Below are positions 47,208 through 54,389 of a DNA stretch of 54,389 nucleotides, piece after piece. Below the pieces are notes generated by a model, which was not told the origin of the DNA, ran no database searches, and saw only the letters and a program-made list of their open reading frames with translations. The DNA comes from Rhodospirillaceae bacterium (GTDB taxonomy: Bacteria > Pseudomonadota > Alphaproteobacteria > CACIAM-22H2), in NCBI GenBank assembly GCA_027490975.1, contig JAIXXA010000198.1, forward strand, positions 1 to 54,389, given 5' to 3'. The translations under genes and the position numbers were made by a program. The first letter of the stretch is position 1; every line of letters begins with the position of its first letter.

Positions 47208-49276
47208 AAGAAGCCAGCAAATCGGTCGTCCGGCGTCTGACGGATGTGCGCTACGCCACGCGGTTTTTCGTCGGCCAAGGCATCGATATCGGGGCCGGCA
47301 GCGATCCGGTGTCGCTCTATGCCGAACAATTCCCGCTGATGACGGGCTTGCGCGTGTGGGACATGCCGGACGGCGACGCGCAGAAGCTCGCGACGATCGC
47401 GGATGCGAGCCTGGATTTCGTGCATTCGAGCCATTGCCTCGAACATATGGTCGATCCGATGGCGGCGTTGCAGCGCTGGTTCGAGGTCGTGAAGCCCGGC
47501 GGGCATCTCGTGATCCTGATCCCCGACGAGGATCTCTACGAGCAGGGCATCTGGCCTTCGAACAAAAACAACGACCACAAATGGACCTTCGCGATCTACA
47601 AAAAGAAATCCTGGAGTCCGAGATCGCTGAACGCGATCGAGATGGTGGCGAAGCTCCCCGAGGCGGCGGAGCTTCTGAAGCTTGAAAAGCTCGACGCCTC
47701 CTATCGCTACAATCTGCCGCCGCTCGACCAGACGCTCACGCCCGTCGGCGAGTGTGCGATCGAAATGGTGATCCGCAAGCGCTTGCCCGACGAGATTGCG
47801 GCGGGCGGGCGCCTGCCGCGCAAAGGCACATTGTCGCGCGCCGAGATCCATGCGCTGACGGGGCTCAATCTTGGGCCTGCCCCAGCGCCTGCACCCGCCC
47901 CCGCTCCGGCGGCCGCGGCAAAACCCGTTCCCGCCAATCTCGTTGCCCAGCTCGAACAGGCGCTCAAACGCCATCAAGCGCAGGATTATGCGGGAGCCGA
48001 AGCGTTGTATCGCGCCGTCATCGCGGCCGATCCCGCGAATTTCGACGCCAACCATCTGCTCGGCGTGCTCTATCGCCAGCGCGGCGACAGCCAGACGGCC
48101 GTTGCCTATATCGGCAAGGCGCTGGCAATCGAGCCGCGCGCGTGTCTGGCGCACACGCATCTCGGCAACGCGCTGCGCGATCTGGGCCGCGAGGACGAAG
48201 CGCAGGCGGCCTACGAAAAGGCGCTGTCGATCGACCCCAAATTCGCCGACGCGCTCTACAATCGCGGCAATCTGCGGCTCGAAGCGCTGGACACGAAAGC
48301 GGCCCTCGCCGATTTCGACAAGGCCATCGCCGTCGAGCCGCAGCATATGGAAGCCAATCTGCATTCGAGCTTCGTGCGGCTGATGACGGGCGATTTCAAG
48401 CGCGGCTGGCCGCAATACGAATGGCGCTGGCAGGAAGATTCGCTGCTGCGCGTCAAGCGCGACTTCGGCGTTCCGCGCTGGACCGGGACCGCCGATCTCA
48501 ACGGCAAACGCATCCTCGTCTATGCCGAACAGGGTTTCGGCGACACGATCCAATTCGCGCGCTACGTGAAAATGCTGGCGGCCCGGGGGGCTTTCGTCGT
48601 GTTCGAAGTGCAGCCCGCCTTGGTGGTGCTCTTTGCGACACTCGAAGGGGTGGGCCAGCTTGTGCCGCAAGGCCAGCCGCTGCCGCCGTTCGATTTCCAC
48701 TGCCCATTGCTGAGCCTGCCGCTCGCCTTCAAGACCGAGCTTGCGACGATCCCGGCATCGCCTGCCTATCTCAAGGCCGATGCGGCCAAGGTTGCCGCGT
48801 GGCGCCATCGCCTCGGCAACGCGACCGGCAGACGCATCGGCTTTGCCAATTCGGGCCGGCCCGTGCACAAAAACGACCGCAACCGCTCGATCAAACTGCC
48901 GGACTTCATGGCGCTCGCAAAACAAGGTCGGCAGTTCGTGTGCCTGCAGAACGAATTGCGCGTCGAAGACCAGGCCTGGCTCGCAGGGCAACCCGACATT
49001 GGCTATTTCGGCCCCGATCTCGTCGATTTCTCGCAGACGGCAGCCCTCGTCGAAGCGCTCGATCTGGTCGTGACGGTCGACACGTCGATCGCACATCTCG
49101 CGGGTGCGCTCGGCAAACCGACCTGGGTGCTCGTGCCCTTCAAGCCCGACTGGCGCTGGCTCTTGGGCCGCAGCGACAGCCCGTGGTATCCGAGCATGCG
49201 GCTGTTCCGGCAGCCGCAGCGCGGCGATTGGCAGGGCCCGCTCGCCGAGATCGACGCGGACCTCGGAGCCGCCTAG
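47204..49276 (+). CDS. Methyltransferase-TPR-GT9 fusion (type B, copy 3)
   Basis: The 690-residue protein begins with the same MKEASKSVVRRLTDVR start as copy 1, and the first 60 bp are almost identical in DNA. The methyltransferase (1-215) is complete. The link is a run of alternating Ala and Pro (APAPAPAPAPAAAA, about 225-240) and the TPRs are at 245-395. GDFKRGWPQYEWRW then leads to the GT9-like domain from about residue 426, with IDGTADLNGKRILVYAEQGF-type spacing and TVDTSIAHLAGALGKPTWVLVPFKPDWRW. It ends 9 bp before the next gene, the only non-overlapping junction in the array. Confidence 0.9.
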   Translation: MKEASKSVVRRLTDVRYATRFFVGQGIDIGAGSDPVSLYAEQFPLMTGLRVWDMPDGDAQKLATIADASLDFVHSSHCLEHMVDPMAALQRWFEVVKPGGHLVILIPDEDLYEQGIWPSNKNNDHKWTFAIYKKKSWSPRSLNAIEMVAKLPEAAELLKLEKLDASYRYNLPPLDQTLTPVGECAIEMVIRKRLPDEIAAGGRLPRKGTLSRAEIHALTGLNLGPAPAPAPAPAPAAAAKPVPANLVAQLEQALKRHQAQDYAGAEALYRAVIAADPANFDANHLLGVLYRQRGDSQTAVAYIGKALAIEPRACLAHTHLGNALRDLGREDEAQAAYEKALSIDPKFADALYNRGNLRLEALDTKAALADFDKAIAVEPQHMEANLHSSFVRLMTGDFKRGWPQYEWRWQEDSLLRVKRDFGVPRWTGTADLNGKRILVYAEQGFGDTIQFARYVKMLAARGAFVVFEVQPALVVLFATLEGVGQLVPQGQPLPPFDFHCPLLSLPLAFKTELATIPASPAYLKADAAKVAAWRHRLGNATGRRIGFANSGRPVHKNDRNRSIKLPDFMALAKQGRQFVCLQNELRVEDQAWLAGQPDIGYFGPDLVDFSQTAALVEALDLVVTVDTSIAHLAGALGKPTWVLVPFKPDWRWLLGRSDSPWYPSMRLFRQPQRGDWQGPLAEIDADLGAA

Positions 49277-49285
49277 CGCATCGCC

Positions 49286-51064
49286 ATGCCGCACGCCGAC
49301 GCCGCCATCGCAAAGACGCTTGCCGCAGCACTCGATAAACATCGGGCGGGCGACCTTGCGGCTGCGCGCACGCTCTACGACGAAGTGCTGGCCGCCGACC
49401 CGAACGATTTCGACGCACTCCATCTGAAGGGGGCCTTGCTGCGCCGCCTGGGCGACGCGGCGGCGGCCGTGGCGTCGATCGAAAAGGCGGTTGCTTCCGT
49501 CCCAGCGCGCGCGCTCGATGCGCAGCTCAATCTCGCCAACGCGCTTTTCGATGCGGGGCGCCATGCGGACTCGATCCGCCACTACGACAACGCGCTTGCC
49601 GCAATGCCCGACGATGCCGGAGCCTGGACGCGGCGCGGCGACGCGCAGCAATTGCTCGGCGACAATGCGGGCTGCGTGGAGAGCTACAAGCGCGCGCTGG
49701 CGCTGTCCGCCGACGCGGCGGCGACCTGGTACAATCTGGGGCTCGCCTTGCGCAAGCTCGAGCGGCCGGCGGAATCGCTCGAAGCGGTCGCGCGCGCGCT
49801 TGCCCTGCGCCCGGCCTACGGCGACGCGCTGAAGCTTGCGGGCAACGCGCTCACCACGCTCGGCCGCATGCGCGAAGCGGGCGAAAACTTCGCGGCCGCC
49901 CTCGCCCTCAAACCCGACGACGCCGAACTCGAGAGCGGCCTCGCGCACGCCTTGCATATGCAAGGACAGCACGAAGCCGCGCGCGCGCATTACGACCGCG
50001 CCATCGCCCTGCGCCCCGGATTCACGGAAGCCTATTTCAACCGTGCCGTGCTGTCGCTCGAGACGCTCGACATGGCGGCCGGACTCGCCGATTTCGAGAA
50101 CGCGATCGCATCCGCCCCCGAGCATTCGATGGCACATCGGGCCGCAAGTGCGGTGCTGCTCGCCACCGGCGACTTCAAGCGCGGCTGGGAAGAATACGAA
50201 TGGCGCTGGCGCGGCTCCCAGCCCGACGAGCGCAACCGCGATTTCGGCGCGCCGCGCTGGCAAGGCGATTCCGACATCGCGGGCAAGCGCATTCTTCTGC
50301 ATGCCGAACAGGGGTTCGGCGACACGATCCAGTTCGTGCGGTACGTGCCGATGGTCGCGGCCTTGGGCGCGCGCATCGTGCTCGAAGTGCAGCCCGCCCT
50401 GAAGCCGCTGTTCGCGGGCATGGCGCACGTCGAAACGCTGATCGGCTGGCGCGATCCCATTCCGCCCGTCGATTGCCATTGCCCGCTGATGAGCCTGCCG
50501 CACGCGTTCGTCACCACGCTCGAAACGATCCCAGCACCCAAATCCTATTTGGCGGCGGAGCCCGCGCGTGTCGAAGCCTGGCGCCAGTATCTGGGCGACA
50601 CGCCGGGCCTGCGCGTCGGCTTCGCGTGCTCCGGCAGCACCACGCACAAAAACGACGCCAACCGCTCGATCCCGATCGACGCGTTCCTCGGCGTGGCGAG
50701 CGGCGCCGAGCGCTTCTTCTGCCTGCAGAAGGATTTCCGCGCCGCCGACCGCGCGTGGCTTGCGAACCGGCCCGACATCGCCGTGCTCAACGACAAGCTG
50801 CACCATTTCGCCGACACGGCGGCGCTCATCGCAGCGCTCGATTTGGTGCTGTGCGTCGACACGTCGGTCGCCCATCTCGCGGGCGCCCTCGGCAAGCCGG
50901 TGTGGGTGCTGGTCCCCTACAATGCCGATTGGCGCTGGCTGCAAAAGCGCAGCGACAGCCCGTGGTATCCGAGCATGCGGCTGTTCCGCCAGAAACGCAG
51001 CGGCGATTGGCGCGCGGCGTTGGCGGAAGTGGCCGACGCTCTGCGAGAGGTGCGCGCACCATGA
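49286..51064 (+). CDS. TPR protein with GT9/heptosyltransferase-like domain (type A, copy 2)
   Basis: The 592-residue protein has no methyltransferase and is the paralogue of the gene at 40625. Both start with a short tail, then HRAGDLAAA, LYDxVLAxDPxxFDALHLKGALLR and a run of about eight TPRs (15-295). The junction reads GDFKRGWEEYEWRW and the GT9-like part begins near residue 329 (DIAGKRILLHAEQGFGDTIQFVRY), ending with CVDTSVAHLAGALGKPVWVLVPYNADWRW. It begins 9 bp after the previous stop, and its own stop overlaps the last array gene as ATGA. The pair 49286-53433 looks like a second copy of the A-B unit. Confidence 0.9.
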   Translation: MPHADAAIAKTLAAALDKHRAGDLAAARTLYDEVLAADPNDFDALHLKGALLRRLGDAAAAVASIEKAVASVPARALDAQLNLANALFDAGRHADSIRHYDNALAAMPDDAGAWTRRGDAQQLLGDNAGCVESYKRALALSADAAATWYNLGLALRKLERPAESLEAVARALALRPAYGDALKLAGNALTTLGRMREAGENFAAALALKPDDAELESGLAHALHMQGQHEAARAHYDRAIALRPGFTEAYFNRAVLSLETLDMAAGLADFENAIASAPEHSMAHRAASAVLLATGDFKRGWEEYEWRWRGSQPDERNRDFGAPRWQGDSDIAGKRILLHAEQGFGDTIQFVRYVPMVAALGARIVLEVQPALKPLFAGMAHVETLIGWRDPIPPVDCHCPLMSLPHAFVTTLETIPAPKSYLAAEPARVEAWRQYLGDTPGLRVGFACSGSTTHKNDANRSIPIDAFLGVASGAERFFCLQKDFRAADRAWLANRPDIAVLNDKLHHFADTAALIAALDLVLCVDTSVAHLAGALGKPVWVLVPYNADWRWLQKRSDSPWYPSMRLFRQKRSGDWRAALAEVADALREVRAP

Positions 51065-53433
51065 CCGGCACTGCAAAAGCGCTGGTGCGGCGCATGGCGG
51101 ATATGCGCTACGCCACGCGCTTTTTCGTCGGCTCCGGCATCGATATCGGGGCGGGCAGCGATCCGCTGTCGCTTTATGCCGAGCAGTTTCCGCTGATGAC
51201 GGCGCTTCGCGTGTGGGACATGCCCGACGGCGACGCGCAGAAGCTCGCAAGCATCCCCGACGAAAGCCTCGATTTCGCCCATTCGAGCCATTGCCTCGAA
51301 CATATGGTCGATCCGATGGCGGCGTTGCAGCGCTGGTTTGCCGTCGTCAAACCCGGCGGCCATCTCGTGCTGCTGATCCCGGACGAAGACCTCTACGAGC
51401 AGGGCATTTGGCCGTCGAACAAAAACACCGACCACAAATGGACCTTCGCGCTCTACAAAAAGCGCTCCTGGAGCGCAAAATCGATCAATGTGCTGGCGAT
51501 GCTCACGCAGCTGCCCGCAAGTGCCGAAACGGTCAAACTCGAAAAGCTCGACGCCTCCTACCGCTATCGGCTGCCCCCGCTCGACCAGACGCTGACGCCG
51601 ATCGGCGAATGCGGCATCGAGATCGTGCTGCGCAAGCGCTTGCCCGCCGAAATCGAGGCAGGCGGCCGCCTGCCGACGCCCGGCAATTTGAGTCGCGCCG
51701 AGATCCATGCGCTGACCGGCCTCAATGTCGGCCAAGCGCCGACGCCGGCGCCCGCCCCTGCTCCAGTTCCCGCCGCACCGGCAGCGCCGGATAGCGGCGC
51801 TCTCCTGAACCGCGCGGTTGCAGCCCAGCAGGCCAAAGATTTCGCGGCGGCCGAGGCGCTCTATCGCGAAGTACTGGCGCAAAGCCCCGACAATTTCGAC
51901 GCGACGCATCTGCTCGGCGTGCTCTTCCGCCAGCGCGGCGACAGCGCTTCGGCGGTGGGCCAGATCCGCAAGGCACTCGTCTTGGCGCCGCGCAGCGCGA
52001 CCGCCTACGGCAATCTCGGCAATGCGCTGCGCGACGCCAAACGCTTCGACGATGCGCTTGCCTGCTACGAATCCGTGCTCGCCCTGCAGCCGCAGAATGC
52101 CGAGGCGCATTTCCAGCGCGGCAACATCCTGCGCGATCTGGGCCAGCACGAAGCGGCAGCCGGCGCTTTCAGCGAATCGCTCGCCTTGCGCCCGAACCAC
52201 GCCGACACGCTGAACGGCCTCGGCAATTCGTACTACAGTCTCGAACGGCCGCTCGAAGCGGTCGCAGCCTATCGTGCGGCGCTCGGCGCCAACCCGGAAT
52301 TTGCCGATGCCTACAGCAATTGCGCCGTCGTGCTGCGGGTGCAGGGCCGCCACGACGAAGCGCTTGCCTATTACGAAAAAGCGCTCGCTCTCAAACCCGA
52401 TTTCCACGAGGCCGAAACCAATCGCGGCGTGGCGCTGTGCGATCTCGGCCGCTATGCGGAAGCCCGCGAAGGCTATGCGCGCGTGCTCGCAGCCAAACCC
52501 GACGACTCGCTCGCGCGCATGAACAGCGCCATGTGCGCGCTGCTGCTGGGCGACTTCGCGGAAGGTTGGCCCAACTACGAATGGCGCTGGCAGGCCGGCA
52601 ATTTCCCGAAGCCGCAGCTCGACGTGCCGCAATGGATGGGCGAAGCGGACCTGACGGGCAAACGCATTCTGCTCTACGCCGAACAAGGACTCGGCGACAC
52701 GATCCAGTTTGTGCGCTATGCGCCCTTGGTGGCCGCGCGTGGCGCGCGCGTGGTCGTGCAGGCGCAAGCGGCCCTCAAATCGCTGCTGCAAACGCTCGAC
52801 GGCGTCGAGTCGGTGCTCAGCCAGGACGAAAAACTGCCGCCGATCGACCTGCAATGCCCGCTGATGAGCTTGCCGCTGGCCTTCGATACACAGCTTGCGA
52901 CCATCCCTGCGGCAGTCCCCTACCTTCGCGCCGACAAAAAGCGCGTCGCACATTGGCGCAAAAAACTGGGACAAAAGGACAAAAAACGGATCGGTCTTGT
53001 CTGGTCCGGCAACACGGCCCACAAGAACGACCGCAACCGCTCGATTGCGCTGGCCGATCTCGCCCCGCTTTTTGCAGCCGATGTTGCGTTTTTCAGCCTG
53101 CAGAAGGAAATGCGCGACGAAGACGCTGAAACAGCGAAGAAACTTGCGAATTTTCTGCATTTCGGCGCGGCGCTGCGAGATTTCGCCGATACGGCCGCCC
53201 TCGTCGAGGCGATGGATCTAGTGGTTGCAGTCGATACGTCCGTACTGCATCTAGCAGGCGCTTTGGGCAAGCCGACCCTGGCTTTGATACCCTTCAACCC
53301 GGATTGGCGCTGGCTGCTCGCGCGGAGCGACACGCCATGGTATCCAAATACCCAATTGGTGCGCCAAAACCAACGCGGCGATTGGACGGATGCGTTGAAA
53401 AGAATTTATAATAGCTTAACAAATCTAGGATAA
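51061..53433 (+). CDS. Methyltransferase-TPR-GT9 fusion (type B, copy 4)
   Basis: The 790-residue protein has the methyltransferase at 1-215 (GIDIGAGSDPLSLYAEQ; HSSHCLEHMVDP). This is the most diverged of the four, as it starts MTGTAKALVRRMADMR and has SIPDESLDFAHSS. The link is long and Pro/Ala-rich (about 222-242). About seven TPRs (245-495) precede GDFAEGWPNYEWRW and the GT9-like part from DLTGKRILLYAEQGLGDTIQFVRY (about 523). The end reads AVDTSVLHLAGALGKPTLALIPFNPDWRWLLARSD, with small changes at otherwise invariant places (AHLA to LHLA). It is followed by an AT-rich gap. Confidence 0.9.
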   Translation: MTGTAKALVRRMADMRYATRFFVGSGIDIGAGSDPLSLYAEQFPLMTALRVWDMPDGDAQKLASIPDESLDFAHSSHCLEHMVDPMAALQRWFAVVKPGGHLVLLIPDEDLYEQGIWPSNKNTDHKWTFALYKKRSWSAKSINVLAMLTQLPASAETVKLEKLDASYRYRLPPLDQTLTPIGECGIEIVLRKRLPAEIEAGGRLPTPGNLSRAEIHALTGLNVGQAPTPAPAPAPVPAAPAAPDSGALLNRAVAAQQAKDFAAAEALYREVLAQSPDNFDATHLLGVLFRQRGDSASAVGQIRKALVLAPRSATAYGNLGNALRDAKRFDDALACYESVLALQPQNAEAHFQRGNILRDLGQHEAAAGAFSESLALRPNHADTLNGLGNSYYSLERPLEAVAAYRAALGANPEFADAYSNCAVVLRVQGRHDEALAYYEKALALKPDFHEAETNRGVALCDLGRYAEAREGYARVLAAKPDDSLARMNSAMCALLLGDFAEGWPNYEWRWQAGNFPKPQLDVPQWMGEADLTGKRILLYAEQGLGDTIQFVRYAPLVAARGARVVVQAQAALKSLLQTLDGVESVLSQDEKLPPIDLQCPLMSLPLAFDTQLATIPAAVPYLRADKKRVAHWRKKLGQKDKKRIGLVWSGNTAHKNDRNRSIALADLAPLFAADVAFFSLQKEMRDEDAETAKKLANFLHFGAALRDFADTAALVEAMDLVVAVDTSVLHLAGALGKPTLALIPFNPDWRWLLARSDTPWYPNTQLVRQNQRGDWTDALKRIYNSLTNLG

Positions 53434-53638
53434 CTTATCTAACAAGTTTTCTATTGATAATTTATATAAAATTTAACATAATTTAGACAATAATATAACG
53501 GGCAGTTTTGTTGAGCTTTTTAAGTCAACAAGCGAAACGCGACGCAAATTGTAATCTTCAGCCGCTTGACTCAATTCTTGTCGCCATGATAACTCTTGGT
53601 TATTCTCGAATTCAAACCTCCAGAAGGGAGACTGTACT
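53434..53638. other. AT-rich gap between the glycosyltransferase array and the repeat protein
   Basis: These 205 bp are much richer in A and T than the rest of the window, especially 53434-53505. I see no GC-rich terminator stem. A weak bulged hairpin, GTTGA-G-CTT-TTT-AAG-TCAAC, lies at 53509-53528 without a T-run. No convincing gene is present on either strand. A probable promoter for the downstream gene occupies 53566-53593. Confidence 0.6.
53566..53593 (+). promoter_or_regulatory. Candidate sigma-70-type promoter of the repeat protein gene
   Basis: TTGACT (53566-53571) matches the -35 consensus in five of six bases. GATAAC (53588-53593) matches the -10 in four of six, with a 16-bp spacer. 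It would start transcription about 40 nt before the ATG at 53639, leaving a short leader with the ribosome site AAGGGAG (53624-53630). The pattern is plausible but not proven. Confidence 0.5.
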
Positions 53639-54389
53639 ATGCCCGTTACTCTTGGCGCCGCTGGCGGCACCTATACGTTCGTTGCCGCCGATACGATTAC
53701 GGGCGGTGCGGGTGACGACACTCTCGTCTTCTCCGATGCGCTTACAAGCGGACTTATCACCCTCGCCGGCGGCAGCGACCAACTGACGCTCGGTGCCGCT
53801 AGCACAATCGGCAACACGGTTACGGTCACCAACGTCGAAACGATTACCGGCAGCGCGCTCGCCGACTCGGTGACGCTCGGTGCCGCACTCGCGGCAGGCT
53901 CGATCGACCTCGGCAACGGTAACGATCGCCTCGTCCTCGGCGGCTCCACGAACAACACACTCACAATCGCGAACGCCGAAACCATTATCGGCAGTGCTGG
54001 CGGCGACACAATCACGCTCGGTTCGCAGATCACCTCGGGTGCGATCGATCTGGCGGCCGGCAGCGACAATCTCACACTTGGCAACTTCGCGAACACGGTC
54101 ACGGTCTCGAACGTCGAGACGGTCACGGGCGATGCGGGCGCCGACTTGGTGACGATCAGCACGGCGATCAACGGCGGCGTCGTCAATCTCGATGCCGGCA
54201 ACGACAGCCTGACGCTGGGCAACTTCGCCAACACGGTCACGGTCAACAACGTCGAGACGGTCACCGGCGGCTCGCTTGCCGACACGGTCACGTTCGCGTC
54301 CGAGTTCACGGTGGGCTCGATCAGCCTGGGTCTGGGCAACGACCAGCTGATCTTGGGCAACTTCGCCAACACGGTGACGGCGGGCAACA
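53639..54389 (+). CDS. Large RTX-like repeat protein (3' end outside the window)
   Basis: The frame is open from ATG 53639 to the right edge (250 residues). It has no N-terminal signal peptide, as expected for type I secretion with a C-terminal signal. It opens MPVTLGAAGGTYTF, has one textbook RTX nonapeptide, GGAGDDTLV (22-30), and then units of 46-47 residues. Each unit holds NTVTVxNVETVTG, a second degenerate RTX motif (GSAGGDTITLG or similar) and a GNDxLxLG turn; ETxTG Glu residues fall at 67, 114, 160 and 206. It is rich in Thr, Asn, Val and Gly and nearly free of Lys and Cys. A giant secreted or surface-layer beta-roll protein is likely. It may be the substrate of the glycosyltransferases upstream. 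Confidence 0.8.
   Translation, partial: MPVTLGAAGGTYTFVAADTITGGAGDDTLVFSDALTSGLITLAGGSDQLTLGAASTIGNTVTVTNVETITGSALADSVTLGAALAAGSIDLGNGNDRLVLGGSTNNTLTIANAETIIGSAGGDTITLGSQITSGAIDLAAGSDNLTLGNFANTVTVSNVETVTGDAGADLVTISTAINGGVVNLDAGNDSLTLGNFANTVTVNNVETVTGGSLADTVTFASEFTVGSISLGLGNDQLILGNFANTVTAGN
53830..54389 (+). repeat. 138-bp tandem repeat inside the RTX-like gene
   Basis: The block GGCAACTTCGCSAACACGGT recurs at 54080, 54218 and 54356, an exact 138-bp (46-codon) spacing. The first units (from 53639) are more diverged at the DNA level and one is a codon longer. The later units are nearly identical, which suggests recent expansion, and copy number beyond the window may be large and variable. Confidence 0.8.

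Larger units (their letters stand above)
42439..51730 (+). repeat. Four dispersed copies of a methyltransferase module and repeated GT9 ends
   Basis: Near-identical 5' modules of about 670 bp start at 42439, 45129, 47204 and 51061, each encoding KxxSKSxVRRLxDxRYAxRFFVG or a close variant through the SLSRAEIHALTG region. The GT9 ends also repeat: CGCAGCGACAGCCCGTGGTA occurs near 42330, 45000, 47070, 49170 and 50958. Such direct repeats in one frame are good substrates for homologous recombination that would delete, add or reshuffle whole domains. Confidence 0.85.

Noticed and set aside
47036-51250. A 1404-codon open frame on the minus strand across the glycosyltransferase array
   Set aside because: It runs antisense to three well-supported genes with clear domain motifs. 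Its translation is rich in Arg, Ala, Gly and His without any recognisable domain. Long antisense frames are expected from high-GC codon use.
53671-54387. A 238-codon minus-strand frame opposite the repeat protein
   Set aside because: It is the antisense shadow of a periodic coding sequence. The plus strand has a start codon with an AAGGGAG ribosome site and recognisable RTX motifs.
53639-54389. A CRISPR array or satellite-type repeat at the right edge
   Set aside because: The 138-bp repeats lie in one continuous reading frame with conserved RTX-like residues and codon-level variation, which fits a repeat protein and not spacers.

Overview
The window reads as a chromosomal segment of a high-GC alphaproteobacterium, most like the Rhodospirillales. 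The evidence is the order rpiB-glyA-nrdR-ribD-ribE-ribB-ribH-nusB-thiL, a RibB fused to a dead RibA-like domain, a Bpt-type aminoacyl-tRNA-protein transferase, and dense ATGA-coupled gene pairs. I saw no tRNA, rRNA, CRISPR, transposase or phage gene. Only two stretches are clearly AT-rich: 29010-29158 and 53434-53638.

Region 1 (1-9550) is mainly housekeeping on the minus strand: a small conserved protein, rpiB, glyA, nrdR, riboflavin synthesis (ribD, ribE, ribBX, ribH), nusB, thiL, a secreted FliL-like protein and an MFS transporter. A partial NnrU-like membrane gene enters from the left edge. Region 2 (9622-14127, plus strand) has a thioesterase, a RidA protein and a glutaryl-CoA dehydrogenase, then a CBS-type histidine kinase and an lrgA/lrgB pair. 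Region 3 (14136-19502, minus strand) holds a MarR regulator with a 14-bp palindrome upstream. It also holds three consecutive valine-degradation steps (isobutyryl-CoA dehydrogenase, 3-hydroxyisobutyryl-CoA hydrolase, 3-hydroxyisobutyrate dehydrogenase) with a MASE1 histidine kinase between them.

Region 4 (19615-33672) is mixed: hemB, a LysE-type exporter, an alpha/beta hydrolase, two coupled EamA transporters, a CoA-transferase/aldehyde dehydrogenase/penicillin-acylase operon, motB, an RDD protein with bpt, an Asp/Glu-racemase-like protein and a Tat-exported substrate-binding protein.

Region 5 (33841-54389) is the striking part. Three TPR plus GT41 (O-GlcNAc-transferase/SPINDLY-like) genes are followed by six co-directional genes that combine TPRs with a GT9/heptosyltransferase-like domain. 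Four of the six also carry a nearly identical N-terminal SAM methyltransferase domain. With A = TPR-GT9 and B = methyltransferase-TPR-GT9, the order is A-B-B-B-A-B. All junctions are ATGA overlaps except the one before the second A, which suggests duplication of an A-B unit. Immediately downstream, behind an AT-rich promoter region, a large RTX-like protein of 46-residue (138-bp) repeats begins and runs off the window. My inference is a glycosylation and glycan-methylation locus whose substrate may be this secreted Thr/Asn-rich repeat protein. Flagellin or a surface polysaccharide are the main alternatives.
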